Source of the DNA: Pseudopithomyces maydicus
Lineage: Eukaryota; Ascomycota; Dothideomycetes; Pleosporales; Didymosphaeriaceae
Length of the DNA stretch: 64,000 nucleotides
Reading direction: 5' to 3'
Assembly: GCA_026873275.1 (NCBI GenBank)
Contig: JANTUC010000005.1
Coordinates: 1,364,001-1,428,000 of the forward strand
Part shown: piece after piece, positions 1 through 11,403 of the stretch
How positions within the stretch are numbered: the first letter of the stretch is position 1
How the letters are laid out: every line of letters starts with the position of its first letter
The notes under the pieces: model-generated
Told to the model about the DNA's origin: nothing
The model's input: only the letters and a program-made list of their open reading frames with translations
The model's database searches: none
Made by a program: the position numbers and the translations under genes

Positions 1-3000
1 AGGTATATATCTATATATTGGGCACCGACCGCCCGGGCGCCCATAGCGTGACGATCCGATTTTGACAAGCGGGAAGGCACACGGATCTGACACTGACAGA
101 CAGTGACAAGTTACCAACGCGGAAGAGGATGGGGTGGAAAGGGGTCGAGGTAGGCTTGTGCTTTTATTGACAATTTTGACAACCGTGATGACAATGTTGG
201 CAATCGCGATTAACGCGCTGAACGGACGGGGGCAAAACGATGGGATGGCGCAATGCCGCCTCGTATCTGCATTCCTCACGTAATGGTAGGTAACCCTATT
301 ACCAAGAGGAAGATGGAGGGCGATTCTTGCTGTGAAGAAAGCGAGTGTTGGCAAAGCAGTTGGTCGATTGGTCCGCGGACAGGACTGAACTGGACAGGAC
401 TGGTGCTGGTGCGTCGCCGTCTGGGAAGTAAGGCAGTGAGCCAGCGATCCAGCCTCAAGCCAGCCAGCCGTGTACCGTAGATTTCCCCATCTCTTCCCTT
501 CCCTTCCACGGCATCTATACCCGCCCACCACACCGTGCATCCCCTATCATCACCTCCGGCTTCTACTCCCGCCTCAACCCTCACAACCCTCAACCTCCTC
601 TTAATTCCTTTCAAACCACAGCTCCCTTCTCACGCACCCAGCTCTATCCAACGCGCCCCATCACCACCCATCACCCCATCACCCCATATCCGAAATAAAC
701 TTTCCCTAACGTCGTTGGCAGTCCCTGGGAAAAAAGCAACTCACGGCACGCCAAGTGCGACAGAATCTTGGCTTCAGCCTCTTCCGGGGGATCGACGTCC
801 CGAAGTACATATGCGGGGCATGGGTATGCCCGTCGCGAGTGCTGCGGGGAAGAGAGAGAAATACGGATGTGGGCATGGATGGACATGGGGCGCGATACGG
901 GAGATGGGGATTGGATGGGCAGGTATTGGTCTGTAGGTACGTACTGTATGTATGTGTGTATGTACCTAGATATGTGTGTATGTATGAATGTGGGTATTAT
1001 GTGGGTATGTGGATATACGTGGTAGATGGAGGCTGAGTATACGATACTACGTAGGTGGGGATGTGCATGGGATGTAACGCGGGAGATAGACGAGAAGGCA
1101 GTCAGATGGATAGGTGATGGGCTTGAGATAGAGCGTAGGGTATCTTTGTTCGTAGGTGCGTACCTACTACGGTGTAAGCGTACCATGGGTGCGCGAGTGG
1201 ATACTACTATACATACACATACCGTGCCTACCTTCTCATCGCTCCGATTCAAGATGAGGCTCATATACGCTTTGGATCGTACCTCTATCTCTTTCTCTCG
1301 ATCTGACTTGCATGAAAGCAAGAGAGAAAAAGGGGGTGGCAAGTAACGCAGGCAAGCAAAAAAGGGATGGTAGCACCCACGGCGTACCTGCCGATCTCAC
1401 GACGTCCCATCCGGTCTTCCACACTGCTCTAGTCTACCTGCACCTCTCCTTAGTACCCTCTTCCTGATTGGGAACCAAACTCGACCTCGCAGCGCAGGTA
1501 CCTGAGGTACATAGGGGTTCACGCTAGCGACGCCACTCACCCAATTGCATGCCAGATCGTAGCGGAAGGCCCGATTCCCCGCTCGCCGGCCAATGGTCCG
1601 CAAGGAACACCCTCGCGAGGGCCCGCCGGTCGGTAATCTCGACGCTACGTACATAGGAATCGGGAGCATTGTAGAGTGGTGTGGTGCTGCGGTGTGAGCT
1701 GGGCGCACGTGTACATCGCATCCGCAGCTTGAATTAAGGACGGGAGAGCACACGTTGCAGGAGTTGAGTTGCATGGCGTCATGGAGCAGCAGGTTATGTG
1801 CTGGATGGACGTCATGGTACTTTTCTTTTCACCGATGGGAAAAATCGCCTTCTGCGGGGAGAGGCGTTTATGATGAGATACGGTATAATGGAGAGGAGAC
1901 TATCGTTTGACGCTTCGCGGTAGTTGCCATATGTGCAGGAAGTCCACTGTATTAGTATGATGCCGAAGTAGGAAACTGGAGACGTTCGCTGCGGGCTATT
2001 CATAGGAGCTTCGCTTGGAACTCACTTGAGGAGCCGCAAGATATTGTTCAGATGAGGATATGTGATTTCTTCCGTCCAATGACTGTCGACAATGTAGATG
2101 TTGAATGGTTTTAATCGAGATCTGTACGGGTACCTACATCGTGATCGCAGTTGGTCCATTATGGCTGGGCCTAGCTAGATCGTGCGGTATCCAAACACCT
2201 TCACCACCATCTCACCTTGTCACTGTGCCTCTCGCTAGTTCTGTCTGTTATCTGGCTATCCAATGCAATTTTCGGGTGTACACACCGCCACGTCCCGAAA
2301 TGCAGTAGATGTCATATGGTCTGACTGTCCATCTCAATGATCGATAAGGAACTATGCCTGGGCGCATTGACACGCATCTCCCCGCCGCCACTCCGACCAG
2401 TTTCGCAAAAGCAGATTCCAACGAGCTGAAATAATTGCCAGGAACCATCATCATACTGCAGGTGGAGTGGTGAATACACTGAAGAGCGCAGTCTAGGCCT
2501 CTACAAATCGTACGACATCATCTTTGCACTAGACCAGAGATCCATGAGTCCAGAACAATGCAACCCCCCATCATCTCAGCTTGCTCAACGTGCCCAGCAA
2601 TATCCAAGATAAGCAATGGTCATGCGAGAGCGCTTTGTCTGGCACGCCTGCACTGAACGGACCAGCACCCTCGCTGCACCGCAGCGTCATTTAGTTACGC
2701 CGTACGTCTGCCAACATGACGGGTTGGTGCAAAGCATTCTGTGAACAACGCCAGCCTCTCGTTGGAGGTCGAAGAGCTGGATGGAAAGTGCGCCTGCGTC
2801 TCGAATCACGCAGCGTGACGTACGCGGTGCAGGACGACTCCCGGCTTTCTGTCGAGCCAGTCCATCCAGCGGAAACCGTGTGCCTGTTTCCACGCACACC
2901 GCGAGGCTGAGCAACATTGTGTATGCATGAGTTCATTTTAATGATACGGATGAGCCTGGTGGCCGTAGAATGCGGGGTGAAGAGGGAGGTGCGTGTCGAG

Positions 3001-6000
3001 AACAATTCGCCAGCAGGCAGACCCGCCCTTACGCGTCTCTCTCACCATCATCTCGTTCCGGCCTTCAAAGCCGTCTCGTTCTATCGGGTTCTTGCCGAAA
3101 AACTCCGGATGTTGGCTCAGAGACCCGCCGGAGGTGGTGATGCCGCTCGCCCGTGCCCCTTTGATCCCGAGCGGAGATGAAACTAGAATCATGAAAGTGG
3201 CAAGCTTGCGACATGGTAAGATCGAGACCGTCAACATGCTACGCACCCAATACATCGATCGGTGGACAAGTATGTTCTATGTCGTCAGCCGCATTGTCCC
3301 CGACAAGTGGTAACTCCGGTGTCAATGAGTGGTACACAATGGAGCCAGCAGCGAGGCGAAGTGACCGGCAGCGATGATCTCCGTCACTCCGTTGGTTGCC
3401 GTGACGAATGGGACGCTGATGCAAAGGCAACTACAGTTGTGATAACATTGTGAGTGTGATGGTAGCTCTTGGAAATAAAGGACAGAGTGATGAACATGTG
3501 CATGACTTGCAGACTATGGGTTCCAGAAGCAGGTCCAACTGCATAGCAAACCCTTCCAAAATTGTGCCCAATTGGTGAAGGATCGGCAAGTCTTCACGTT
3601 TGGCCGTAATATCTGATGCCGTGGCCGCTTTCGCTAGAAGGCGATCTCTCAAACCGTACCGGAAGGACCGGAGTCGATGCTGCGAGACTGATACTTTCAC
3701 TGCTTGAGACGAAATGAAGGAGTCCACGAGAAAGCGACATGAAGATGTCCATTTTGTCGATTGTCCATTCATGATAGAGCACAGACCAGGAGGACCGAGT
3801 TTCTAATAAAACTATCCTTCTTCGTTATGAGAAACATCGAGCAAGGACCCTGATGCACGGTTATGGGATGGATCAAGGCACGGGTGCCTCGTGGCCAGCC
3901 GTGGGCTGATACAGCAGACAGAACCTTACCAGAACGCTCGTGCTCTAGGTCTTGGATTGGCAAGATAACGTTTGATGTAATTGCTGTAGAAACCTGTTTG
4001 CCGGGAATGCTGGAAACAATTTGAGGCGGATGCGAATGCAGCTATCTGTAGCGCGACGGCAGTGACTACGATTGACAGCATACCGATCGAATGTTCGGCA
4101 GACTGCGGCATCACAGAGGAGCACGATCAGCACCGATGTGATTCGGAAATTATCGTCACCAGGGTCAAGAAGATTGTGGGTGAGATCCACGGTGGAGAAG
4201 GGTGATTTTCCATCAGTGTTCTGCCCAAGTTGGACAGAGTTCTCGGGTGGCGGATGGAGGCGTGCGTCAGGCGTGTGCCAGAGGCGCTCCCGTGGGGTGT
4301 GGGATGGCCATGGACAGTATTGACTGGATCTCCACAGGCTTTTGCCCACGTGCAGCGAACGTACCACCCAGGGTGATTAGTGTAGTGCCAAAAGGGTTAC
4401 GGCGTACCTGTTTTTCGCAGTGCAGACCGTGCTACACCGGCGAGGACTCGGTGCGCCGGCAAGATTACTGCACAAAACCTCGATGGACCTGGCCGAAGAA
4501 TTTTGTTTAATCTCGCATGAGAACCGGTGAGCCCAGGGTCCTAATGGTCGACCATGGGGTGGTTCATCTCGATATTATTTCGTGAAGGGATCGACAGCAG
4601 ATCATGAGAGCTGCACACTAAAGGGATCTACGCATGTGTTAGCGCACAACACGCTCCGTCGCAAAATAGAGTTTAGTACCTGGCCGGTGCTGCTCCTTTT
4701 ACAAGGACGTGCAGCACCTGGTCCGAAAGAGGAAACTCGCCATTCCTTTCCTAAGACCTGATCAAGGAGCGCTACTGCAGCGTCATTCGCAGTCATGCCA
4801 TTGCGAGAGCAAGAATGACTGCGACGTCTTTCGAAGGAACAAGGCGATGGCGTCATTCAGAAGATGGAGGATGATGACTCTGAAGATCACCAGGCCCAGT
4901 GCGATTTGAACCTTGGAATTGGCAAGTGTTTACCGTACCTCTCGATCGCACTGCACAGTGCAGTGAACGGAATAATGCCGCGCTGTGGCTGAAAGGGCTG
5001 GTGTTATGTCGATCGTTTTGAATGAACTGTGGGAATCTCCAGGATTCTACTCTCAGCGTGACATCGCTATCCTTGCGCAGCGTGCGCCTCCAATCCACAT
5101 TGTACCTGAAAAAGAGGCTGAAGCTGCCGGGCAATGACGGCAAGTGTGTGCCGATTGGAGTCCCACAGTCCAGGCGGCCACGTGCTGCTGCCAATGTCAT
5201 ATGCTGCGTGGGGCCGATGGTCATGTCCTAGTGTACAAATGCCTCGGTTCAGCTGGAAAGGTGTTGCAGGCTGTGGAGCGGTGTCAGGTGGTGCACTATC
5301 GATGGTGTTATTGTTCACAGACGGCACGAGCACTCCGTTTCGCAATGTGGTTGACAGCGGCGAAAATAATTTCCGATTGACCGCACGGAGCAGGTTGCTC
5401 CAGTCAGTGGCATGAGACCCACGAAGACTATCGATAGAGAGCGATCGGAAGGAGACAATAACGGAAGTGCACAAGCGACGGGCTGCGAAGAAGTTGGGTA
5501 TCTGATGCTCGCTTACCACTTCCAAGAAAAACTCGAACCCCCAGCTCGTCTGTCTCAGGGCGGTCATGATCTAAAATTGCCGAGCCCGTTTACGAGCATG
5601 CTATGGAGACTCCACGCAGCGGTGAGTGGATAGAAGCGACGTAGGCCGTGTCGCAATCTCATATGGACGGCTCTAACACAACGAGTCATCGCATGATAAG
5701 GCGCCCTGGGCTCACATTGCATCTTTGCAGGATTGTTGTTTGAGATGCGGGTCAGTAGGACGTCAAGTGGAAACCAGTACCAACGTCCATGCAGATGAGT
5801 ACAGAACATCTCCGCGGACCCCACGTCAACGTTGATTCAAGGACAGCAACGGTCAACTAGGGTTCGCGGCTACGTATCAACGGTGTTTTGGCGGATTGTG
5901 GACATGGGCGGAAATGAGATGTTGCCATGTGCTGTGATGTGGACTGCCGGCATTGCATTGCGAGGGCCCTGGAAGCCCCAGAGGCCATGACGGCACGTGA

Positions 6001-6860
6001 ATCGGTTTTAGTAGGCTAGTCAATGTGATGTGACGAGTCTCAGCATCCGAGTTTTCCTATGGGGAGGGGTCGAGGTCGAATGAAGGATTGATGTGCAGGA
6101 CGTTGGGTGTTCATGAGTCGTGGTGCTGCGTGATTCTGTTTGGAGCACGTTTGGGTTGTAGGTACGTAGGTACAATTAATTCCCCGCATAGGCCGACCAA
6201 TGCCTCTTTGGGGGTGAGGCAGGTCGACTGGCGCGTCACAGATAGGCTTTGCAACGGTGGGCTAAGGTATCCGGCTCTGCGGTTCACTTGGCTCCATGGA
6301 GAGAGGGCAGGCTGTGTCAAGGTTCAGGACGAGACTCGCGGTTGAGGCGACTGCGTGGGCAGGAGGGCAGGAGGGCAGGTCGATGCTGACGGCAGGTGTG
6401 GCTTTTGCGAGGCGGCACCTGTGCTGTGCAGCGGGGAGAGCAGCAGCAGCGGACGGGGGTCTGGCTCGGTGAGTCGAGCGTGGTTCTCCTAGGGCGAACA
6501 TGGGTGGTTCCTCAGCAGGTGCCATGCGGTCGAAGGGTCATGGGCGATGGCGAAAGCTGAGTCGCGGAGCGCGCCGGTAGATCCTGAACATCAGACAATG
6601 TGCAAGTGTGGTGAGGGAGGCGTGCGAGGCAGGCGCGGGTTCTGTCGGGCCGAATGTGCACAAATTTGTCGTTCACGGCTAGGGAGGAGGGGAGGGTCGG
6701 TGCCGGGAGCTGGCAAACTGGACACAGGCCAGGGCAGGAATCGTGAGCGACCAGGGTGTAATCAGCACGGGCGGAACCATTGATGCAGCAGGTCTGCACC
6801 CGCCGCCCGTCGTCACCAGACGGTCCACTCTGATTCGCGGCTAAGCGTCGCTCCTCCACT
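1..6860. other. Gene-free stretch
   Basis: I find no convincing gene here on either strand. Open frames are short (under about 170 codons), overlap each other on both strands and resemble no family I know. There are TG/TA-rich tracts near 930-1020 and scattered GC-rich sequence. If a gene broken by small indels, as seen elsewhere in this window, lies here, I could not recognise it. Confidence 0.6.
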
Positions 6861-6920
6861 CGTTGCTCGCTCGCCCTCTGCACGCGGGCTGGGTGTGCAC
6901 GGAGGCGCTCTGCAGGGCGA

Positions 6921-6940
6921 GGCAAGGCAAGGCAAGGCAA
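6921..6940 (+). repeat. (GGCAA)4 microsatellite
   Basis: Four perfect GGCAA pentamers. The same pentamer recurs in the same orientation at 8438-8462. Confidence 0.95.
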
Positions 6941-7140
6941 GCAGGACGGAGGCAGACAGGACGACAGGCGAGCGTGAGGCGGGGACGGAGACAGAGGCAG
7001 CGACAGAGACGGCGACAGAGACAGAGAGCGGGAGAGCAGAAGAGCAGAAGAGCAGGAGGGAGGAGAGCGGGCAACGAGAGGTCACGTGGTCGAGCGGGCG
7101 CGGGTGCCCGAGGCGCTGTGGTGGTGAGTGATGATGGATG

Positions 7141-7275
7141 GTGGTGGTGGTGCTGCTGCTGGCGGTGCTGCTGGCCTGCCTGCCTGCCTGGTGGTGGTGG
7201 TGGATGCTGCTGCTGCTGCTGGCTGCTGCTGCTGCTGCTGGCTGCTGCTCCTGCTGCTGCTCCTGCTGTTGCTGC
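7141..7275 (+). repeat. GTG/CTG trinucleotide-rich tract
   Basis: A run of imperfect GGT and GCT/CTG trinucleotides with an embedded CCTG tract, covering about 135 bp. It keeps all frames open on both strands, which explains the poly-Gln, poly-Ala and poly-Leu reading frames across it. Confidence 0.9.
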
Positions 7276-8158
7276 TGCGGTGGTGCGGGCTTTGGCAAGG
7301 CGTGACTTGGGTGTGATGGACGTGCAGTTGATTCTCGCCAGCGTGCGTCCCCGCGCAGGGCCTGCTGTCTGTGGTGCTGCTCGACAAGTCCCGACCGTCT
7401 GTCGGCCTGCAGACAGGGCAGGTCCGCTGGGCGGCGTGAGGGCTGGCATCGTCGCTGGCGGACGGGCGGGCGGGCTGCGTCTGCGCTCGCTGCGATGCTG
7501 CGATGCTGCGATGCTGTGCTGGGTCGCGGGAGACTGGCAGCGAGCGCATCATGGCCATGCCCTCGCTCGGGCGGAGAGGAGGAGGTCCCGCAGGCGGGCA
7601 AGGGTCGGCGAAGGCGGGCGTGTGTGTCGCTGGCGGTGCTGGGGCGGGTCGGCGGCTGCTGGTGTGGCTAGGCCGACCGGCATGGGCTGGCTAGGCCTCG
7701 CAGGCTGCTAGCGGGCGCAGGCGCGGAGCCGGGAGGCGACGCTACCTCGCAAGCTCAGTTTCACTGCCAACGGCACTGTGCGTCGTCGCCCAGGCTGGCC
7801 GTGTTTGACGTCTGCGCCTGAGCCCCTGCGCGTGCAGTCAGTCTGCTGCTTGGCCGTCTGGCCGTCTCCGCACCCTCTGGGCCTCTGGCCTGCGCTCGCC
7901 GACGTCGGGACTGGATGGCGCCCACACGCCCGCGCGCCCACACCCACACAGACATACCCACACCCACACGGCCATCCACACCCACACGACGCTGGCACGC
8001 AGGCACACACGCACGCCGCCGCGCTGATCGCTGGGCTGGGGCCCGAGGGTGCGCTGGTGCTGGTGCGCGCTGGTGCGCCAGCGTCTGAGCGTGCGGGCGC
8101 CGGCCAGGAACGTGAAGCGTGCGGCGCGGACCATGACGCCCGGCTAGTCAGCGACCAG

Positions 8159-8222
8159 CAGCCAGCACGCCGGCCAGCTCCAGCAGCCCAGCAGCCCAGC
8201 AGCAGCCCAGCAGCAGCCCAGC
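8159..8222 (+). repeat. CAG/CCAG repeat tract
   Basis: Imperfect repetition of CAGCAGCC-type units over about 64 bp within the GC-rich leader region. Confidence 0.8.
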
Positions 8223-8437
8223 ACCACCTCTTGCGCTCTTGATCTGCTTCAGGGCCAGAACGTGCGCGCGCGCTGCCGGGGCGGGCGGGGCTGGCACGGC
8301 CATGCGACCGTCGCTCGCTGCTCACGGCTCCTCCAGCGAGCGTGCTGGCTGGCTGGCCGGCTGGCTGGCTGGCCGGCGGGCTGGATGCATGGCCCGCCGC
8401 CAGGTACCCAAGCAGGTACTGGCTTGGAAGCAAAGCA

Positions 8438-8474
8438 GGCAAGGCAAGGCAAGGCAAGGCAAGCAAGCAAGCAA
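8438..8474 (+). repeat. (GGCAA)5 followed by (GCAA)3
   Basis: Five perfect GGCAA pentamers run into three GCAA tetramers. This is a second copy of the pentamer array at 6921. Confidence 0.95.
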
Positions 8475-9699
8475 CGCACCCAAGCAAAGCAAAGCAAGCA
8501 AGACGACCAGCACCGCCAGGAGACGTCGTCGGCCCACCAACCAAGGGCCATGCAGCCTTCCACTGGCATCGCTGCACACGTCCCCAACACCTCGACACCC
8601 TTCTCCACTCCTCGACGCTACCCACCGCTCCGTCTCCTGGCCCTGCACGCCCCCTCGCGCTTGACCTGCCGTACCCATCGCCCACCCTCCACGCCCGCCC
8701 TCACTGGCCCCGTTATTCTCCGAGCCCGCCCATGCCCCGACCAGCATAGCTCGCTCCACGCCTGCCTGCCGCACACTGCAGAAGCAGGCCTATGCCAGTT
8801 GCGGCTTTGTACTGATGCCGCCGTCGACTCTGCTATTCCCCGCCCGCCCTACTGTTCATCAGGGCACCGCCGACCAAGCTCCGCCCGGGGACTCCTGGGA
8901 CGCTGCGTAATTCGCCCTCCCGACCATAGCACCGCACATATCATTGTGCCTGCTCCCCCCCCCTGGTACCTCACCACCGCACCTCGATCCACTGATATCC
9001 GCCCTTTGCACCTCCAGCAGTCGTACCTGTGCTCTCACCACCATCGCTGCGACTTCGCCGACCTCGACCACACCTCTTACCCACGCACTCGCTCCCCCTC
9101 AGGCCTCTCTTCCTTCGCCAGCATCCGCCGTCCAATTCCACCACACCAGCCAGCCAGCAACTTACCTAAGCCCCGTGACCCGTGGGGAGAAAAAGCCCAA
9201 TCCTCTCGCAGTCGCACCGCCAGACCCCGCCCCTGTCCCGCGTCGCATTCCACCTCCCGCGACCCTCGTCCAACGGCGTCAGGGCTCTGTGCGACACGCA
9301 AATCTGCAACTCGCCGGTGTCATCGGAAGAAGCAATATTGACTGAACTTTATTCTTCTCCCCCGTCGCCCTGTAAGTCTTCCGCGGGCTCTGTGCACTTG
9401 GCAGGGCTGTAGACTGACCCTTTCGGAAAGTAAAGCCATTCACCCTTCTTCTGGCACTATTGACTACCTTCACTTGATATCTCAACCCACTCCCACTTCC
9501 ACTTCCAATCCACATCCACCACCCTTCCTCCGCTGTCCTCGCCTCTGGGAACATCGACTGGATTCCTCCACGCTTCTCTTCACCGGCATTGTGCCACCTG
9601 GTATCGCATCCCACCTCCCAGGGCACATTGGACCGTTGAGTTCCATCTCGTCCGCTGTGCGACCCGTTCTGCCCCTCTCACGTCCGCTTCACATTCCCC

Positions 9700-11403
9700 A
9701 TGTTACAGAGCGTAAGAGCGCCTACTCTGGCGATGCCCTCATTCGGGCACGACATGCCGCTTGCCGGGGCCCCGAAGATGGAAGGATACGCTGACACAGA
9801 TGCCTGGCAATGGCCCCAGTCCGCCAGTGCTCAGCCCAACACCTATGCTCCCATCTTCGACCACTCCGTCTATGCCCACATCAGCGCCCAGCAACCCACT
9901 TCCGTAGGCCTTCCTGCCCGCCACCACTCCATCGCCACTTCCCACGTCACACCGGGAAGGTCCACCCCGCCCCAGAGGCATCAGATCACTGGAGCCATAG
10001 TCAAGGCCCAGCCTGCTTTCAAGCCCACCTGGCACGGTTTCCTCGACACCACAAAGGACGCCATGACCATCGTCGAAGCTGCTCTGCAGGGACGTCTCGG
10101 CCACATCAGCCGCCGACCACACGACAAGGAGCGAGCAGAAATGCTCACTTCTGGCACCGTTCTCGTGTATGAAGAAAACGCATCTGGCATCAGGCGTTGG
10201 ACCGATGCCGTTCATTGGTCTCCCAGCCGCGTTATGAACAACTGCCTCATCTACCGCCAACTCACCCGAGCTTTGAAGCCCGAGGAGAAGCGATCCGCAT
10301 TGAACCCCTCGTGTGGCGGCAAGCGGAAGCGCAAGGAAAGTGCAGGTCCGTCCATCACCAAGGTTGGCGAGAACATCAACAATTCCGAGGACGAGTACGA
10401 CACCCCGGTTTTCCAGGGCACCATGACGGGCGACATCACGCCCGTAGATCACTCGGACAAGGTCTATGCGAACTTCGCTCAGACGCTAACCCCAGATCAA
10501 CAACGGCGCTTCTGCGGCTCTTTGATCGACAGCTACGAATTCAAGGATGGTGGCTTGATGAAGAAGACCATCTCGGTGAAATACCAGGGCACCAACCATC
10601 ACATCATTTCCTACTACACACTCGAAGATGTCGTGGCGGGTAAGCTCAAGCGTCCGTGCGAAGACCCCACACTCCGCGACATCCAGCCCAGGCCCGAGCT
10701 TCTCACGGGCTGGAAGGTCAGTCTCGAAGACGAGGAGAGCAAAGAACAGCCGCAGTATCCCACGCACATGCCCGTTGCGCACGCCCAGGGCGGCATGCAC
10801 CCGCAAATCTACCTCACCATCCCGCAGAATTGGCCAGGAAGTGGAGTGTCCCAATACTCACCACAAAACCCGAGCCCTTACACGCCTCACTCCAACCCTT
10901 CCCAGTACATGGCGAACCACTCCCACTATGCTGTACAGCAGCACTCCCCACAGCAGTACTCCCCTCAGGTTCCTGCAGCAACGCAGCAGTTTCCTCATGC
11001 ACCTTCCCCGCAACTCCTCACTTCCCAACAAGCGGGTCAGCGCTATCCTTCACCCGTATCTTCGGCTCCTCAATACTCGCCGCACACGCATGCATCTGTT
11101 CAGTACTCGACAGCATCTCAAACAACAAGCCCGCAGCATTATGGCCCACCGGCATCAGTCCAATACCCCACGGCACCCCAGGAAACCGTCCCGCAGACTA
11201 CTCAATACCCCATTTCCCAGGCGCCAGTTGTCGACTATGATTCCTCAGGCTCGCTGCAGTACGACGTCCACCGACGCACATCCGCTCCCGTCGTGCTGCA
11301 GCCCTACAGCCAGGCTCCCTACCCGGCCGCACCGCAAGCACAGTCGACTTCATACTACGTTCCCGACACCAAATTCAACCCCAACCAAAGCTTCGGTTAC
11401 TAA
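9700..11403 (+). CDS. Gti1/Pac2 (WOPR) family transcriptional regulator, Wor1/Ryp1/Sge1-like
   Basis: Intact intronless frame of 567 codons. The WOPR DNA-binding region is bipartite. The first half (about residues 96-190) contains WHGFLDTTKDAM, RRPHDKERAEML and GIRRWTDAVHWSPSRVM, the family signature. The second half (about 252-320) contains GGLMKKTISVKYQG and HHIISYYTLEDV. Between them KRKRK (208-212) is a likely nuclear localisation signal. The tail from about 370 is rich in Pro, Gln, Tyr and Ser, as in Wor1/Ryp1/Sge1 rather than the shorter Pac2 type. Characterised homologues control morphological switching, conidiation and effector expression; that role here is inferred. Two starts are possible: ATG 9700 or ATG 9733. 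The long gene-free stretch upstream fits a heavily regulated gene. Confidence 0.96.
   Translation: MLQSVRAPTLAMPSFGHDMPLAGAPKMEGYADTDAWQWPQSASAQPNTYAPIFDHSVYAHISAQQPTSVGLPARHHSIATSHVTPGRSTPPQRHQITGAIVKAQPAFKPTWHGFLDTTKDAMTIVEAALQGRLGHISRRPHDKERAEMLTSGTVLVYEENASGIRRWTDAVHWSPSRVMNNCLIYRQLTRALKPEEKRSALNPSCGGKRKRKESAGPSITKVGENINNSEDEYDTPVFQGTMTGDITPVDHSDKVYANFAQTLTPDQQRRFCGSLIDSYEFKDGGLMKKTISVKYQGTNHHIISYYTLEDVVAGKLKRPCEDPTLRDIQPRPELLTGWKVSLEDEESKEQPQYPTHMPVAHAQGGMHPQIYLTIPQNWPGSGVSQYSPQNPSPYTPHSNPSQYMANHSHYAVQQHSPQQYSPQVPAATQQFPHAPSPQLLTSQQAGQRYPSPVSSAPQYSPHTHASVQYSTASQTTSPQHYGPPASVQYPTAPQETVPQTTQYPISQAPVVDYDSSGSLQYDVHRRTSAPVVLQPYSQAPYPAAPQAQSTSYYVPDTKFNPNQSFGY

Larger units (their letters stand above)
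6861..9699. other. GC-rich, repeat-dense region upstream of the WOPR gene
   Basis: This region is rich in simple repeats: GGCAA pentamers, CTG/GTG and CAG tracts, CCACAC motifs around 7920-7995 and a GGCT/GGCC tract at 8341-8392. From about 8500 it becomes pyrimidine-rich on the plus strand, as in fungal promoters and leaders. A GTAAGT at 9372 could be the donor of a 5'-leader intron. Long open frames here (up to about 360 codons) are artefacts of GC-rich low-complexity sequence. WOPR regulators in other fungi are known for long upstream regions and leaders, so a regulatory role for the 3' part is a reasonable inference; no transcript evidence is available. Confidence 0.45.

Noticed and set aside
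1..120. Telomere or subtelomere at the left edge
   Set aside because: No TTAGGG/CCCTAA repeats; the window edge appears arbitrary.
6863..7711. Open frame of 282 codons on the plus strand and frames of up to 262 codons on the minus strand over the same DNA
   Set aside because: They lie in CTG/GTG and GC-rich repeats that lack stop codons in all frames; products are poly-Ala, poly-Gln, poly-Leu or poly-Arg with no domain.
8262..9341. Open frame of 359 codons on the plus strand
   Set aside because: GC- and CT-rich low-complexity sequence with overlapping frames in the other registers; no recognisable motif, and it ends in the presumed leader of the WOPR gene.
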